Assembly (NCBI GenBank): GCA_002751075.1
Contig: NAOQ01000024.1
Span: forward strand, 49,665-100,685
Length of the DNA: 51,021 bases
DNA from: Ichthyophonus hoferi
Lineage: Eukaryota > Opisthokonta > Ichthyosporea > Ichthyophonida > Ichthyophonidae
Direction: 5' to 3'
Shown here piece by piece: positions 11,915 to 23,500 of the stretch; position 1 is the stretch's first letter; each line of letters starts with the position of its first letter. The notes below the pieces were generated by a model that worked only from the letters and a program-made list of their open reading frames with translations, was not told where the DNA came from and ran no database searches. Position numbers and translations under genes: made by a program.

Positions 11915-14083
11915 CTAAGACAAACTTAAGGTTTCCTGCCAGTCTGCATATTCACATAGCACTCTCTCTTCACTGGCTGGGTCTTCGTCCATCCAATCAA
12001 TAATAGTAATTTTTCTTTTTCTTCCACCTACACATCCTGCATTCGACTCTGTATGTGCCAAGGGGGCAGTCAAATCCAAAATCAACGGCTCTACACCTAT
12101 CTCAGGGAACTCAAGACACAGCTCACACTCCATCCTTTTGTTTTCGTGAATACAGAAATTAAAGGTACAACATTGAGGACACTGTTCTCTGATCAGTAGG
12201 TGATCGCATCGCGTAGCCCCTCCACACAGTCGGCATCGTGTTAACTTCTTACCATGTATACAATATCCTCGACCATGACAGACCTTGCAGTAGTGGCGAT
12301 ATCGGCCGTGCTCGCAGAGGAAAGACAGGCGACAGGACATACATTTAGAACGTTCAAGACGATGTTTGCAGGTGGAGGTGCATAATTTACAGAATCGAGT
12401 CTCTTTCCCATGGTAGCAAACACTAATATCACCACACTTTGAACACTCCCTTGTCTCCTTACCATGCCTACATACCTCTCTGCCACTACCCACTTGTATG
12501 GTTTGGTCAGATGTTCTTCTATTACGTACCTCTTCCCCCTCCCCCCCTGGATGTTGAGTCACCGCGTGAGGCAGGCTATGCCGTGTAGGTCCATATGAGG
12601 ACATGTCGTCCTCAGTAGACCCAGGAGACAGCTGAGAGCTCGGTGTAGCACAGTTAAGAGGGGGAAGGTGATTTTCACCATTGATGTTTTTCCTCAGTCT
12701 TCTCCCGTTTTTCTCTCGCTCCTGTGGCCTGTCGTCCCGATCAGAATGGCCCTGATCGGAAGGGTCATGGTTGATAGTGAGAGACAGTTGATTATCTCTT
12801 TGAGGGATAGTCTGGCACACCCGACACTTTGGTCTAGCATAGCCGTGTTCGCATATGCCCATATCATCACAATACACACAGTTGATCCTTCGTCGGCCAT
12901 GTAAACAGGTCCCTCCCGTCCTACATAACAGGCAGAGCGTCCTCTTCCGCCCATGTTCACAGAAATACACAGGCCTGCAGGTGCGACAATTCCCTTTGTT
13001 TTTATTATGCGGACATAACCCATTGCCTCCACATTTACCGCAGAAAACACGTCGCTTATTGTGTTCACAGAAACTTGTCCCCACCTTACACAGGGTACAG
13101 GTGTATTTCTGTCGATTATGTTCGCATATAGCCGCCCCTTTGCACAGTCTACAAGTACTTCGCCTTAAGTCGTGTGCACACACCCCACCTCCCCCACAGG
13201 CCCTACAGGTATAAGGTATTCTGCTGTGGGAACATAGCCCTGATCCCCCACATATACGACAATACTTCTTCACTCTGTTGTGTATACAATGCCAATTTAG
13301 ATTATTCTTAAGTTTTATTCGACGATTTTGTCGGTTTTCTGGAGGGGGTGGTGGTAATGAAGCAAAGTCAGTCTGTGGAGTATCAACATTTTCATCCATA
13401 ATCCTTCTATCTTCATTTTCTATTCCTTGCATAGAGAGAGGGATACCACCTGCCTGTACATATTGTTCGCCAAGGTCTTCACCTACACTATTCACGCCTA
13501 TTGTGCTTATATTTGGATCCATGATAAAAGGATTCTGTGTATTATGGGGTATAAAGGGATGTGGAGGGTGACCTCTACCATAGGATGGGGTTAGCGGCGT
13601 CAGGACGGCAGCTGCATCATTCTCATTAACAGTCCTTGGTTCACCGTGGGGCAGATAGTGTATCGCTTCTATCTGTAGAGGTCTTACCGCTTGGTGTGGC
13701 AAACCCTCGGCCTGCCTATTTTGATAACCAGGTAATTCTAAGTCATAGGCCCCTTGCTGTATCGTAGCATCTTTGCAGTGCACACATGTCCATCGTTGTT
13801 TTCCATGTTGACATGTTCCCCCTCCCTTACATTCTACACACACTATATTTCTCCTTCCATGCTTACATATTTTTGGCCCTTCGCACGTATGACAGGTATA
13901 CGGTGATCGCCCATGGTGGCAAAGGGATCCTCCTCCACACTCCATACAATAACCTCCTGCTTTCCCATGCTCACATTTCTCTTTTCTATGTACTGTAAAC
14001 CTATTTGGTTTATTCTGTTGTAGATTATCGTTCGGTAAAATTTGCTGAGAGTCTACTTGTATAGATAGTTTGTTTGTAGCCAT
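11915..14083 (-). CDS. Intronless Cys/His-repeat protein with 20 CxH-x6-CxxC modules, function unknown
   Basis: One uninterrupted 722-residue frame. I chose the ATG at 14083 (context aaccATGG); the 26 codons upstream are mostly a TA microsatellite read as IYIY. Twenty modules of the form C-x-H-x6-C-x2-C with short Gly-rich linkers, about 18 residues each, form three arrays: 4 modules at residues 37-106, 9 at 266-423 and 7 at 538-656. A typical module is CKHGRRNIVCVEC. The arrays are separated by polar, Pro/Asn/Gln-rich, probably disordered linkers, and a basic GGRKRK patch lies near the C-terminus. Each module offers three Cys and one His, so zinc binding is likely. Similar CxHxRxR..C..CGG repeats are remembered from algae and other protists; this differs from the EsV-1-7 motif. 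A DNA-, RNA- or protein-binding role is only inference. Confidence 0.9.
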   Translation of the reverse strand: MATNKLSIQVDSQQILPNDNLQQNKPNRFTVHRKEKCEHGKAGGYCMECGGGSLCHHGRSPYTCHTCEGPKICKHGRRNIVCVECKGGGTCQHGKQRWTCVHCKDATIQQGAYDLELPGYQNRQAEGLPHQAVRPLQIEAIHYLPHGEPRTVNENDAAAVLTPLTPSYGRGHPPHPFIPHNTQNPFIMDPNISTIGVNSVGEDLGEQYVQAGGIPLSMQGIENEDRRIMDENVDTPQTDFASLPPPPPENRQNRRIKLKNNLNWHCIHNRVKKYCRICGGSGLCSHSRIPYTCRACGGGGVCAHDLRRSTCRLCKGAAICEHNRQKYTCTLCKVGTSFCEHNKRRVFCGKCGGNGLCPHNKNKGNCRTCRPVYFCEHGRKRTLCLLCRTGGTCLHGRRRINCVYCDDMGICEHGYARPKCRVCQTIPQRDNQLSLTINHDPSDQGHSDRDDRPQEREKNGRRLRKNINGENHLPPLNCATPSSQLSPGSTEDDMSSYGPTRHSLPHAVTQHPGGEGEEVRNRRTSDQTIQVGSGREVCRHGKETRECSKCGDISVCYHGKETRFCKLCTSTCKHRLERSKCMSCRLSFLCEHGRYRHYCKVCHGRGYCIHGKKLTRCRLCGGATRCDHLLIREQCPQCCTFNFCIHENKRMECELCLEFPEIGVEPLILDLTAPLAHTESNAGCVGGRKRKITIIDWMDEDPASEERVLCEYADWQETLSLS

Positions 14084-14229
14084 GGTTAAGAAAGAGATGT
14101 TGATTAATATTATACAGCGATATATATAAATATATATATATATATGTATGTATGCAGGCATTTATGCATGCTCTACATAGGTATATGCACTCCAGATAGC
14201 TGTCTATAATAATTTATTACTTGTATAGA

Positions 14230-14420
14230 GCAGAATAAGGTTAAGTATATAATAGTATAATGGTTTAAAAACATAATACTACAACAGTATAATATATAAT
14301 AATATCATAGTATAATAGTACAATAACAATATACTATAATAATATAGTAATACAATAGTATAATAGTATAGTAATATAATAATATAATATTATAATACTA
14401 TAATTAACCTTTACTATCAT
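14230..14420. repeat. ATA/TAATAG low-complexity tract
   Basis: Irregular repeats of tataatagtataat-type words over about 190 bases, almost free of G and C. Probably a decayed satellite. Confidence 0.8.
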
Positions 14421-14523
14421 GTTCTTACTGTTGTAGTTCATTTACTTGCTTCACTACAAGGAATATATATATACATTCATACCCCACCTTGCGGCTATAT
14501 ACTACTATTAAATACAACCTTCC

Positions 14524-14551
14524 ATACTATTCGTTAGACAACGAATAGTAT
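14524..14551. other. Perfect 12-bp inverted repeat with 4-base loop
   Basis: ATACTATTCGTT at 14524-14535 is the exact reverse complement of 14540-14551, with loop agac. No gene adjoins it closely. Confidence 0.85.
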
Positions 14552-16400
14552 TTATGAGATATTACCCTAACCTATTTATCAAAAAGTTGATAATTGTGTA
14601 CAAGCATTTCTCACTTGTACATTTTAACCTTCTTTTGATTTTTTTTTTTTGATAACTGCCCACAGACAATAAATAGTTATTGTTATGTAGTAATTGGCAC
14701 TAGCAATATACCTGTCAGAATATATAGCTTGCCCTTTGACTTGAATTTGCTATATGTTTATATCTATAGGATAAGGCAAAATACACAACACTAATAATAC
14801 CTTAACAATAGTTTTGACAGGTAATTACACTGCAATAATACACTTTTATCTGAATATATGTTCATTATTATCCTTACACTATCTATGAATTATAAATTAT
14901 AAATATCTTTCTCACCTGAATCTGGAAAGGCAATAGGTAACAAAGGAAAATAACTCTAGCCTTACAAAGGCCCATTTAACTAACCCCTGACATGAGGGAT
15001 TCATAAAAATTATTTCAATGCTGATTATTATAGTTGTTATCACTCCAGTACACATTACTCTACCTGTAAAAACTAGCATATATACCACGCCATAAGGGAA
15101 TGTGTAGTGATCTTTGTACATCCGTGCTGTTAGCATTTAAATATGTCATGATTCTAATCACCACATATTATAGTACTATGACCTGTTTCCAGCATAGCAC
15201 ACTATCATTAGATGTTTACCAAAGACAAAAGTCTGCTAGAAAATACTATACACCCCCAGTATAAAAAGTCACAAGCTAGATAAATAGGCACAGGAAGATA
15301 TCTAACACCAAGCAATAAACAATAGTGTTTGAGCTAGATTTATCACCTACAATAATGAACTTATATCCTGCTTCATAAGTATACAAGCCAACATCTGAAT
15401 TTTCGGTTATATTTCTTTAATGATTATTATACTGTTGTTTGTAGAGACCGGGGTAGAGTAATCTCTCTAGCGTTGTTTAAGACAAGTTGCAACAGAGAGG
15501 GAGACTACCTGTTAAGGGCATAGAAATATGATATTGAAGGTTGGTTGATGAAAGTGGGTAACTTATAAACCAGATAAATGATACAATAGAGATGAATTAG
15601 GGCTTACTATGTTAAGTTAGCCCATGTGTAGTTATATTAATATTTACTAATACTAGTCTTTTTAAAAAGTATTGCTACAGCAATTTAATAATGCTATTCT
15701 ATAACATGATTGTTAGTATCACTTTGGCTGGAAAACATTAAACTACCAATAATATATCATCTCCAAAGGCCATTAAGCTGAAAAGACAGCAGGAAAATAC
15801 TAGTTGTTAGTGGGTTGGAAATACAATTGAATACTACCACGACCACATCTTCTATCAACCATGATATACAGTCAACCTTGGTTCTCATAGCGGCAATGTT
15901 AGTAGAGAGTGGGAGAACACAACAGAATAATACCTTAATAGGTCTAGCTTAAATGTGTCATTATATATTTATGACCTCAGTCAGGTTCGTATTACACTGT
16001 ATGTATGGCAGCTTGTAGATTGTATGTACGTATCCTGCATAGGCAGATGTACTTGTAAAACAACTATAGAGCACATAGAAATATACGTATACTTTGGCCT
16101 GCATGGTATATAATATTATGTCACCCCGTTGCTCTATCTCACAGTGGGGTAATGTATAGCAACCAATCATTGATAAGGAATGGTTAAGTGCTTATTTGTT
16201 TCGGTCGCTTCATTGGCCTATTTCTGATAGCTTCAAAGATATATTGGCTCAAACCCAATACTTAGAATATAACCCTATACTTTATATAGTATGATAAATT
16301 ATAAAACAATTTATTATTCCATAATACGCTACCGTAGAAAGTAAGTAGGCGTATAATCAATCCATTTGCTTCAAAACTTTTAAAACTTTCTTAAGTCGAC

Positions 16401-16725
16401 ATGGCAGTGGTGGTGGTTAACAGGGGAAGAAGGCCACGATGTGATGAACCAGTCATTAATCCATTTCAGAATATCGCTATGGCAACCAGGTATTACTATA
16501 GATAACACCTACACATTTTGGTCCCCTCAACTACACCAAGTTTTTTACCCAATAAGAAGGGTACAATAAGATAAATAAAAATTAAAGATCCAATCGATAT
16601 TTAGAGTTGGGGGCTACGGCACATCTCCATTTCAAGAGTTTGCATGTGAATGTCGGTGCTTGGATTCACTGATGGCTGTAGGACATGACGCCTATTATAA
16701 GTATAGTAGAATATTCAACCAATAA
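16401..16725 (+). CDS. Candidate small two-exon gene, 69-residue protein, unrecognised
   Basis: Exon 1 is 16401-16489, from an ATG in context gacATGG to donor gtatta, ending in phase 2. Exon 2 is 16605-16725, after acceptor tttag, and starts with the single base that completes the split Arg codon. The frame then stays open to a TAA stop at 16725. AATAAA signals lie at 16721-16726 and 16755-16760. The protein begins MAVVVVNRGRRPRCDEP and contains FACECRCLDSL, with four Cys in total. No signal peptide or membrane segment. No family recognised. An alternative is that gtagga after DSLMA is a further donor and more exons follow, or that the frame arose by chance. Confidence 0.4.
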
Positions 16726-16889
16726 ATACAGTGTATATGTGACATGAACATGGGAATAAAGTATAATGAAGTTGCACAATATCTTATGCTTTGTTACAGT
16801 TGTATAGTATATAATAAATAATCACAGAACCTCTGCCATTGGCTGGTTCAATTTTAATCGATGACTTTGGTTGATCATTCAGCATCAAC

Positions 16890-17025
16890 AGATTACATTA
16901 ACTATTTTTTCAGACTACATACGTACTAATAATAATTACTAACACTATAAAATGATTATAGCTATATAATGAAATTCCCAACTTAATTAAATATTCCTGT
17001 TTTAACAATAGTAAATGCTCATTTC
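16890..17025. repeat. Second dispersed repeat family, copy a
   Basis: Shares cagattacattaactatttt, then ctaataataattactaa, then ttaattaaatattcctgttt, in order with 37025-37160, with substitutions throughout. No coding capacity; class unknown. Confidence 0.55.
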
Positions 17026-17188
17026 CTTTTAATATGATGGACTATTGAATGTCCATGTCCATATAAGCAGATAACATATAAATAGAGAGTATATAAACAG
17101 AGAATATAAATCCAAGGTATATACATGTATAGTATATATATGTATATTCAGCTATGCACAATAAGTAAGGCGTTGCGTGGTACTTACC

Positions 17189-17212
17189 GACCGGTCCATT
17201 GACCGGTCAATG
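17189..17212. other. Adjacent palindromes containing CCGG
   Basis: GACCGGTC at 17189-17196 abuts the perfect 16-bp palindrome CATTGACCGGTCAATG at 17197-17212. It lies about 290 bases past the flippase stop codon, on its 3' side. It is unusually GC-rich for the surroundings. Confidence 0.8.
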
Positions 17213-17281
17213 ATATTAGCCTTCGCTGTGTCTAGATTATTAGTACGCCCACCTAGAAGAGACCAAGCCTTGGTTACTATA

Positions 17282-17349
17282 GTACTGGGTATATTATACT
17301 ATACTATATGTATAGCACAGTATAGTATGGGTTTATATAACACCAGTAC
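17282..17349. other. Nested inverted repeats (possible hairpin) downstream of the flippase gene
   Basis: Outer arms GTACTGG at 17282-17288 and its complement at 17343-17349; inner arms ATACTATACT at 17296-17305 and its complement at 17319-17328. It may be a small MITE-like insertion or a structured 3' UTR of the minus-strand flippase. Confidence 0.55.
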
Positions 17350-17501
17350 GAGGTAGAAAACCATTCACTAACCCTCGATGGGTACCAAGATAATCTTATG
17401 AGTCCTGATCTGGATTCAGAACAAAATAAAATACAACCAACACAATAATAATGCATTTTGAGATCATTATCCTACCATTATCTCCTACTATCTATATATC
17501 A

Positions 17502-20500
17502 CTATGTTTGAATCTTCTTACTTCGTCGCTTTTTATGCTCCATGGTGGCCTTCTGCTTCCTCTCTCTTACAATGTCAATTGGACTTGGCCATAAAATTGA
17601 TGAGACATACTATAGAAGGGGTAGGTATAATAATGTTAATAGGATTATTAATATAAAAGTGTAATGTATATGCCATGTTTAACCCTTTCCAAATTCTAGT
17701 TTCCCCTGTAGGTATAACACATAAAGGTACATCAATCTTTGTATCCTTTCTTCTTTGATAGCCTTGTATGCTGGCTGTTAGCATTGATCTAATTAAGTAC
17801 ACGTCAACTAATGAATAACATTCTGTTTAGAGTACTTAGCCCGAATTTTGTGACGTGCTATTCTATGTGTGCAACTTAATCTACATACCATACCTATCCA
17901 TATAAGGCAAATGTAACTCAGGAGGGCCCACATGGGATTCGACTAATAGATATATAATCATTTTTATGACACGTCATAATTAGTTATTTTCTAATAATAA
18001 ACGTGATATGTATGATATCATAACGCCCCAATGATCTGCTTACCTTTTCCAGAATAACGGGGCCAAGGCAAGCCACAAGAGTGGCAAACAGATTGAGCCA
18101 AAAAACAGGAGAGGGAGAGAGTTGAGTCATAACCCCTGTATGAAGGAACAGGTGTGACCTCACAATGTTTAATAACGTGATAGGATAGGTTGATTATATT
18201 ATAAAACAAACCACACTTACAAATTCTATATGTTTAAATGCAACCACAGTAACACAAATGACATATGCTTATATGATTAACTTGACTTAAAACATAACAG
18301 CCAAAAGCAGCCAACAAAAACTCCGTATAATTTTACACTACATCTATCGCCCTAGCCTTTTTTACCATTAAATAGTACATTAAATGTGTAAATAAAGCTA
18401 ATGTAACTATGTACCAGGGTAATTACATATCATAGACGAACGAAAGGGCAGAAGGGAAATACGAGGAGAAAGAGGGAAACATGTAGAGAAGATAGGAAGG
18501 TAGACTAACCGTAGAAGCTGTCATATCCATAGATGAAGAACTCTAGTGAATACATGTAGTATACAAAGATCCAGAAACTACAGATACTACCCCAAATAAA
18601 CACGTGGTTGAATACGGTCCAACGACATGTCTCCAAACCCACCATTAGATTGACCAATATCTGCGGGGCAAGGGTGGCAAGTAGTTAGATGATTGGGTAG
18701 GAAGAGTCCATAGGGAGATGGAAGGAAAGGTACATAGCCAATAATAGAAAGACAATAGCCAAGTATCAGCTAATATTCTAAGGCCAAGCCATATAAACAT
18801 ATATGAAGATGTATATAGACAGATAATTTGAGAAAAATATAGCAAGTGAAAGAGATGGAGAGAAATAGAGAGAGAAAAAAAAAAAAAGAAAGAAAGAAAG
18901 ATATAGATATATATGAGCTATAAATAGTGTGTAAGCCATCGATATAGAGATAATAACCAAGGAATCAATAACAAATGTGTCAAGAAAAAAACAAGCAGAT
19001 CACGCAATGTAATGCAGTATGATATATAGCCATGATATCCAACCAGTTATATGTGCTGGTGTAGATAGATGAGGTAACAGGAATAGACTAGCGAGGAGGA
19101 CAAGAACATACAATGGTGGTCCCAGTGAGGGCTATACTGAAATATTCCTGTCCTGCAGTGAGCCCATCTGAATTCATTGGCATCTCCCCTGTAGTGAATG
19201 TATATATTAAGGCCAAAGCAGGAGAGAGGGGTTCTATGACTATAGGCACCTATATTACCAGACGCCCTGGTCTGCTACCTCTCAATGACATGACGATGAC
19301 TGGTTTGAAATAGTACTGACACCATGTGTGAAGAATCACACAATGGCTATTGGTTTATGTTAAGCAATAAACATCAAGCATCAGTCTAACGGTCAATAGA
19401 TTATTTCCATATTTAATGCGAAAACTACAAGTGTGTTTATAAGTTCATTTACAATGATTCGGCGCGCCCTATATGGTGACAGGATTCTAGTGGCCATGGT
19501 ACAAATAAAATAAAAGATAAAACACTATTGATTACTCATTACAAGAGTAATTTATAGGTCGTTACTAATTACTAATTATTAATTACTAAACTATCCAATG
19601 GATATTAAGGCTTAAACATAGCACTATGCCACTAGCCTACAGACATGTCGAGAGCCAATAGCTCTCTTCACATTACTGGATGCCTGACAGCGCAGGGTTT
19701 CTAAGGACCCAATTAAAAATCCCCAGAACACGTCATAATGACAGCATTGCATGAGCATGGTTAATGTTCATAGCTGTGTACCTTACATATGTATAGCATA
19801 TATATATTAATCTCTCTACTAGCAAGTCCGATTGGTCTCCTAGGAAAGCATTACCTGATTGATAACCAGTTATTCTCATTATTTAATCTCTTAGCCAACC
19901 ACGTTGAAAAACTCAAACACTACACTGTAATAATATAAATCCATATACCCCTCCAAAAAAATTAAAAACCGTAACCAATAAGAAATAGAAAGCTTACCAA
20001 AGGCCCAAAAGCCAAAGAAGAAAATCACGGCAGAATGCCAGAAACCGTGTATGAGAGATATCATGAACTGCCACTTAGAGAAGTACAGACCCTACACCAA
20101 TCAGATCACGCAAGGGTTAGAATATGCATGACTTATCACTACAAATGGAAGGGTTGATTGGTTGGAAATCATTCATCTGACACGACATATCTAGCACACG
20201 CGATTATTTATAACATTCATTGGTTTTAGAGTATCTTTTCATTCTCTTGCAAGGATTAGTAACTTTAAATGTTAAATTCTACTCACACAGCCTATGGAAG
20301 AAAGCAGTGACTGACACCACGAGGTAAAGGGTAATAAGAGATGGAGAGTATAAATAGTATAAGGTATGCTTTTTGTGGTAAATGACAATGGCACTAGATG
20401 CAGGTAGAAGATAAAGGGAGAAAATATAGGAGGAGGGTAGATAGTCAGGGCATGCAGTCATATACATAACAAGCACCAGGCGCACACTTATACACATCAG

Positions 20501-23500
20501 TCCACTTCATATACACAAACCTTCTGGCCAGCCACATACAAATGGGGATACAATAGAGACCACTCCTCGTTAATGTCTTGGTCTAGAATGCCTAGGGCCA
20601 GCACAGGCAAACTGGTGAAAATGACGTTATAGAACGTTAACACCCAAGAGTTAAACAGAGTCATCGCACTCCAACCTGTGAAGATATTGTACCAGAACTA
20701 CATATACGGGTAGGGGCAGAGAGGAGTTAATAAGGGCCTCCAGTAAGACAGCCCTACCTTCTCTATACTACATTATGTGAATCCTATTTTAGCCAATCAG
20801 CTTATATTTTCTACAATAACAACCAAACAGTATGGCTTCTAGGTATACCTGTCTCATTGTTCTCCGTGCCATGATACTATTATTACAACTAGAAATTGAT
20901 ATATGGGCTGGTTATGATTACTTAAAATTGCCGTAAGTGGACTACAATTATCCCTTAGGTATATATATTATCCAAACTAACACTATCCTTGCAATGATAA
21001 GCCCTATCTTTATAGCATAAGAACAGGGTTGACTGGTACTTCCTTCTATGTATACACGGCTCTCATTGTATTATAAAAAATAAAACCCATAAGGTTCATA
21101 AAAAAAAACGTGTTCTCCTCTAGGTTTATTCAAATAACTATACGATTAGCTAAATATCATGTAGAACAGATATAAGTAATATACTCATCCAACCATATTT
21201 ACAGGTTTATTTGGTTGTAGACAACGCGTACAACAAAAATCTAAAGAAGGAAGGATTAAGATTAAAATGAAGGAACAAGAGGGTAGGCCAGGGGGTATAT
21301 AAGAACAGTAACGGCCCCATGCAAGGAGACCGACAAACATAACGGCCCATATACCAGTAAGCCATAGAGGGGATAGGCTACCTGTTGTAGAGTAAAGGCA
21401 AAGTTCTTGTAGAAAAAATACTTGAGGAACTTGGTCATTCGCATGTACGACCATCTACCATGCACCAATAGAAGTCGCTCTAGGAATCGGAACTGAGCAA
21501 AACTATTGGCAGGATTATGGTTAAGGGGTTGTGTGTGTGTATGACCGAGAAGGTCAGTAACAGTAATATAAATAGAAGCATATCTATAGTTATATATAAT
21601 TAAATATATTAAATGCCACCCATCACTATAACTACCTGTAGTCTGAAGCGAGCACAGCCTGACGGCCCTCCAATCCACTAATACCAATCCCAATATGGGC
21701 AGCTTGGATCATACTGACGTCATTAGCACCATCACCAATGGCTAGCGTCACACTCTGTGAGGACCAATGAACATATAAGAACATATAAGGCAGCGTGCAA
21801 TCATAAGCAATGAACATAAACCAGTGCTATGGTGTAGAGTAATGCTACTGCATAATTAAAGGTAGCCTTTCACTCTTCTCCCACCTGTCCCTCTCCCCAC
21901 TACCCACCCCCAGGTATCTATCTACCCTCCTTACACCTACCGGCCTGTTGTCCTTGACTAAGTTAACCACCTCGGCCTTTTGCATGGGGCTCACACGGCA
22001 GCACACAACAGCCTTGCAGCCTATAGCCAGATCCAAAAGTTCCAAACGACATTCATCTTCCAGTGCAAACTCCAGCGAAGGTCCATCTATAACCAGGGCC
22101 TTCTCTACGGGGTTGACTTCGGCATCGGCCTAAGGGGATAGAAATATAGCGCATGGTAGAGACATTAGTAAGGAGTAGCCGAATAGGGAAGGAGGAGGTG
22201 GNNNNNNNNNNNNNNNNNNNNNNNNNNNNNNNNNNNNNNNNNNNNNNNNNNNNNNNNNNNNNNNNNNNNNNNNNNNNNNNNNNNNNNNNNNNNNNNNNNN
22301 NNNNNNNNNNNNNNNNNNNNNNNNNNNNNNNNNNNNNNNNNNNNNNNNNNNNNNNNNNNNNNNNNNNNNNNNNNNNNNNNNNNNNNNNNNNNNNNNNNNN
22401 NNNNNNNNNNNNNNNNNNNNNNNNNNNNNNNNNNNNNNNNNNNNNNNNNNNNNNNNNNNNNNNNNNNNNNNNNNNNNNNNNNNNNNNNNNNNNNNNNNNN
22501 NNNNNNNNNNNNNNNNNNNNNNNNNNNNNNNNNNNNNNNNNNNNNNNNNNNNNNNNNNNNNNNNNNNNNNNNNNNNNNNNNNNNNNNNNNNNNNNNNNNN
22601 NNNNNNNNNNNNNNNNNNNNNNNNNNNNNNNNNNNNNNNNNNNNNNNNNNNNNNNNNNNNGGTGGGGGGGGGGAGGGGGATGGGCAAGGAGTAGGCTTAC
22701 CTGGTCCTTAAGGGCCTGTATCTTGGCCAGAACGTCGGTCTTACTCCGCTCATTAACAATAAATATCTGCATGTTGTTGTTCAGCAACTGGCAGGCAAAG
22801 CCTATATTGATGGCTGTCTCTTGCTTGTCTCCCGTGAGCACCTACACATTCCCATCCCCATTATCCTTGTTATTATGATCCAACCATACATCATCTTATA
22901 AATGATAGATGATAAATGTAACACTTCCAATGGTCTCATAGCATTGGTAATTCAATCTGAAATATTGGAGATAATACTATTATCTAATTTTAAAATCTAG
23001 TCAAACATGAGAATACCACATACGCAACAATGGTAATAATCATAGATGATATAAGGGGGAGTGAGAGAATATGATGTATTGATAAGGTCTAATGTCAAAC
23101 CATAAAATAATCATGCTAACAAACATCTAGTTAAAAATGTAGAAAGGTAATAACTCATTCAAAAATTTATATAACAAAAGAACCAGAAAGGAAAAGAGAA
23201 AGAGAAAAAGATAGAAGAGATATAGTAAGACAAGCTATAAGCGGAACCAATGAGTAAACAGATAGCGGGACAACAGCTAGGTCAATCCTTACCCAAATCT
23301 TCATATCTGCCTTACGGAGATTAGCTATGCACTCAGGGACACCTGCCTGCAACCTATCCTCAATGGCTAAGGTAATATGATTGGTCAGCAATCACATCGT
23401 CATTTTATACTATGAAACGATATTGCTACTCTAACCATAATATGATAGGTACTATCTACGAGTACTGGACTGTATTTAGTCTAACCTCCCACACAGCTAC

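Larger units (their letters stand above)
14084..16400. other. Non-coding AT-rich region between genes
   Basis: Begins with a TA microsatellite just upstream of the Cys/His-repeat gene, then ATAATA-type low complexity at 14230-14420 and a perfect hairpin at 14524-14551. A minus-strand patch at 14912-15000 has acceptor-like and donor-like ends (cag and gtgaga) and hydrophobic coding, but it has no partner exon, so it is not called. Otherwise nothing is recognised. Confidence 0.5.

Noticed and set aside
12668-13998. Several open frames on the plus strand and in other minus frames inside the Cys/His-repeat gene
   Set aside because: They are shadows of the regular 54-base module period; only the chosen frame gives the conserved CxH/CxxC pattern.
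13980-14161. Upstream extension of the Cys/His-repeat protein (MPAYIHIYIY..)
   Set aside because: It is a TA microsatellite read as protein; the ATG at 14083 has a better context.
14912-15136. Hydrophobic minus frame with a gtgaga donor-like end
   Set aside because: No partner exon, no family similarity; too little to call a gene.
21185-21454. Minus frame ending [11 protein letters not shown], first considered as the exon after M5
   Set aside because: A better exon (20697-20521, starting [10 protein letters not shown]) fits phase and family; this stretch is intron.
22053-22878. Long open frames crossing the Ns
   Set aside because: They exist only because unknown bases contain no stops.
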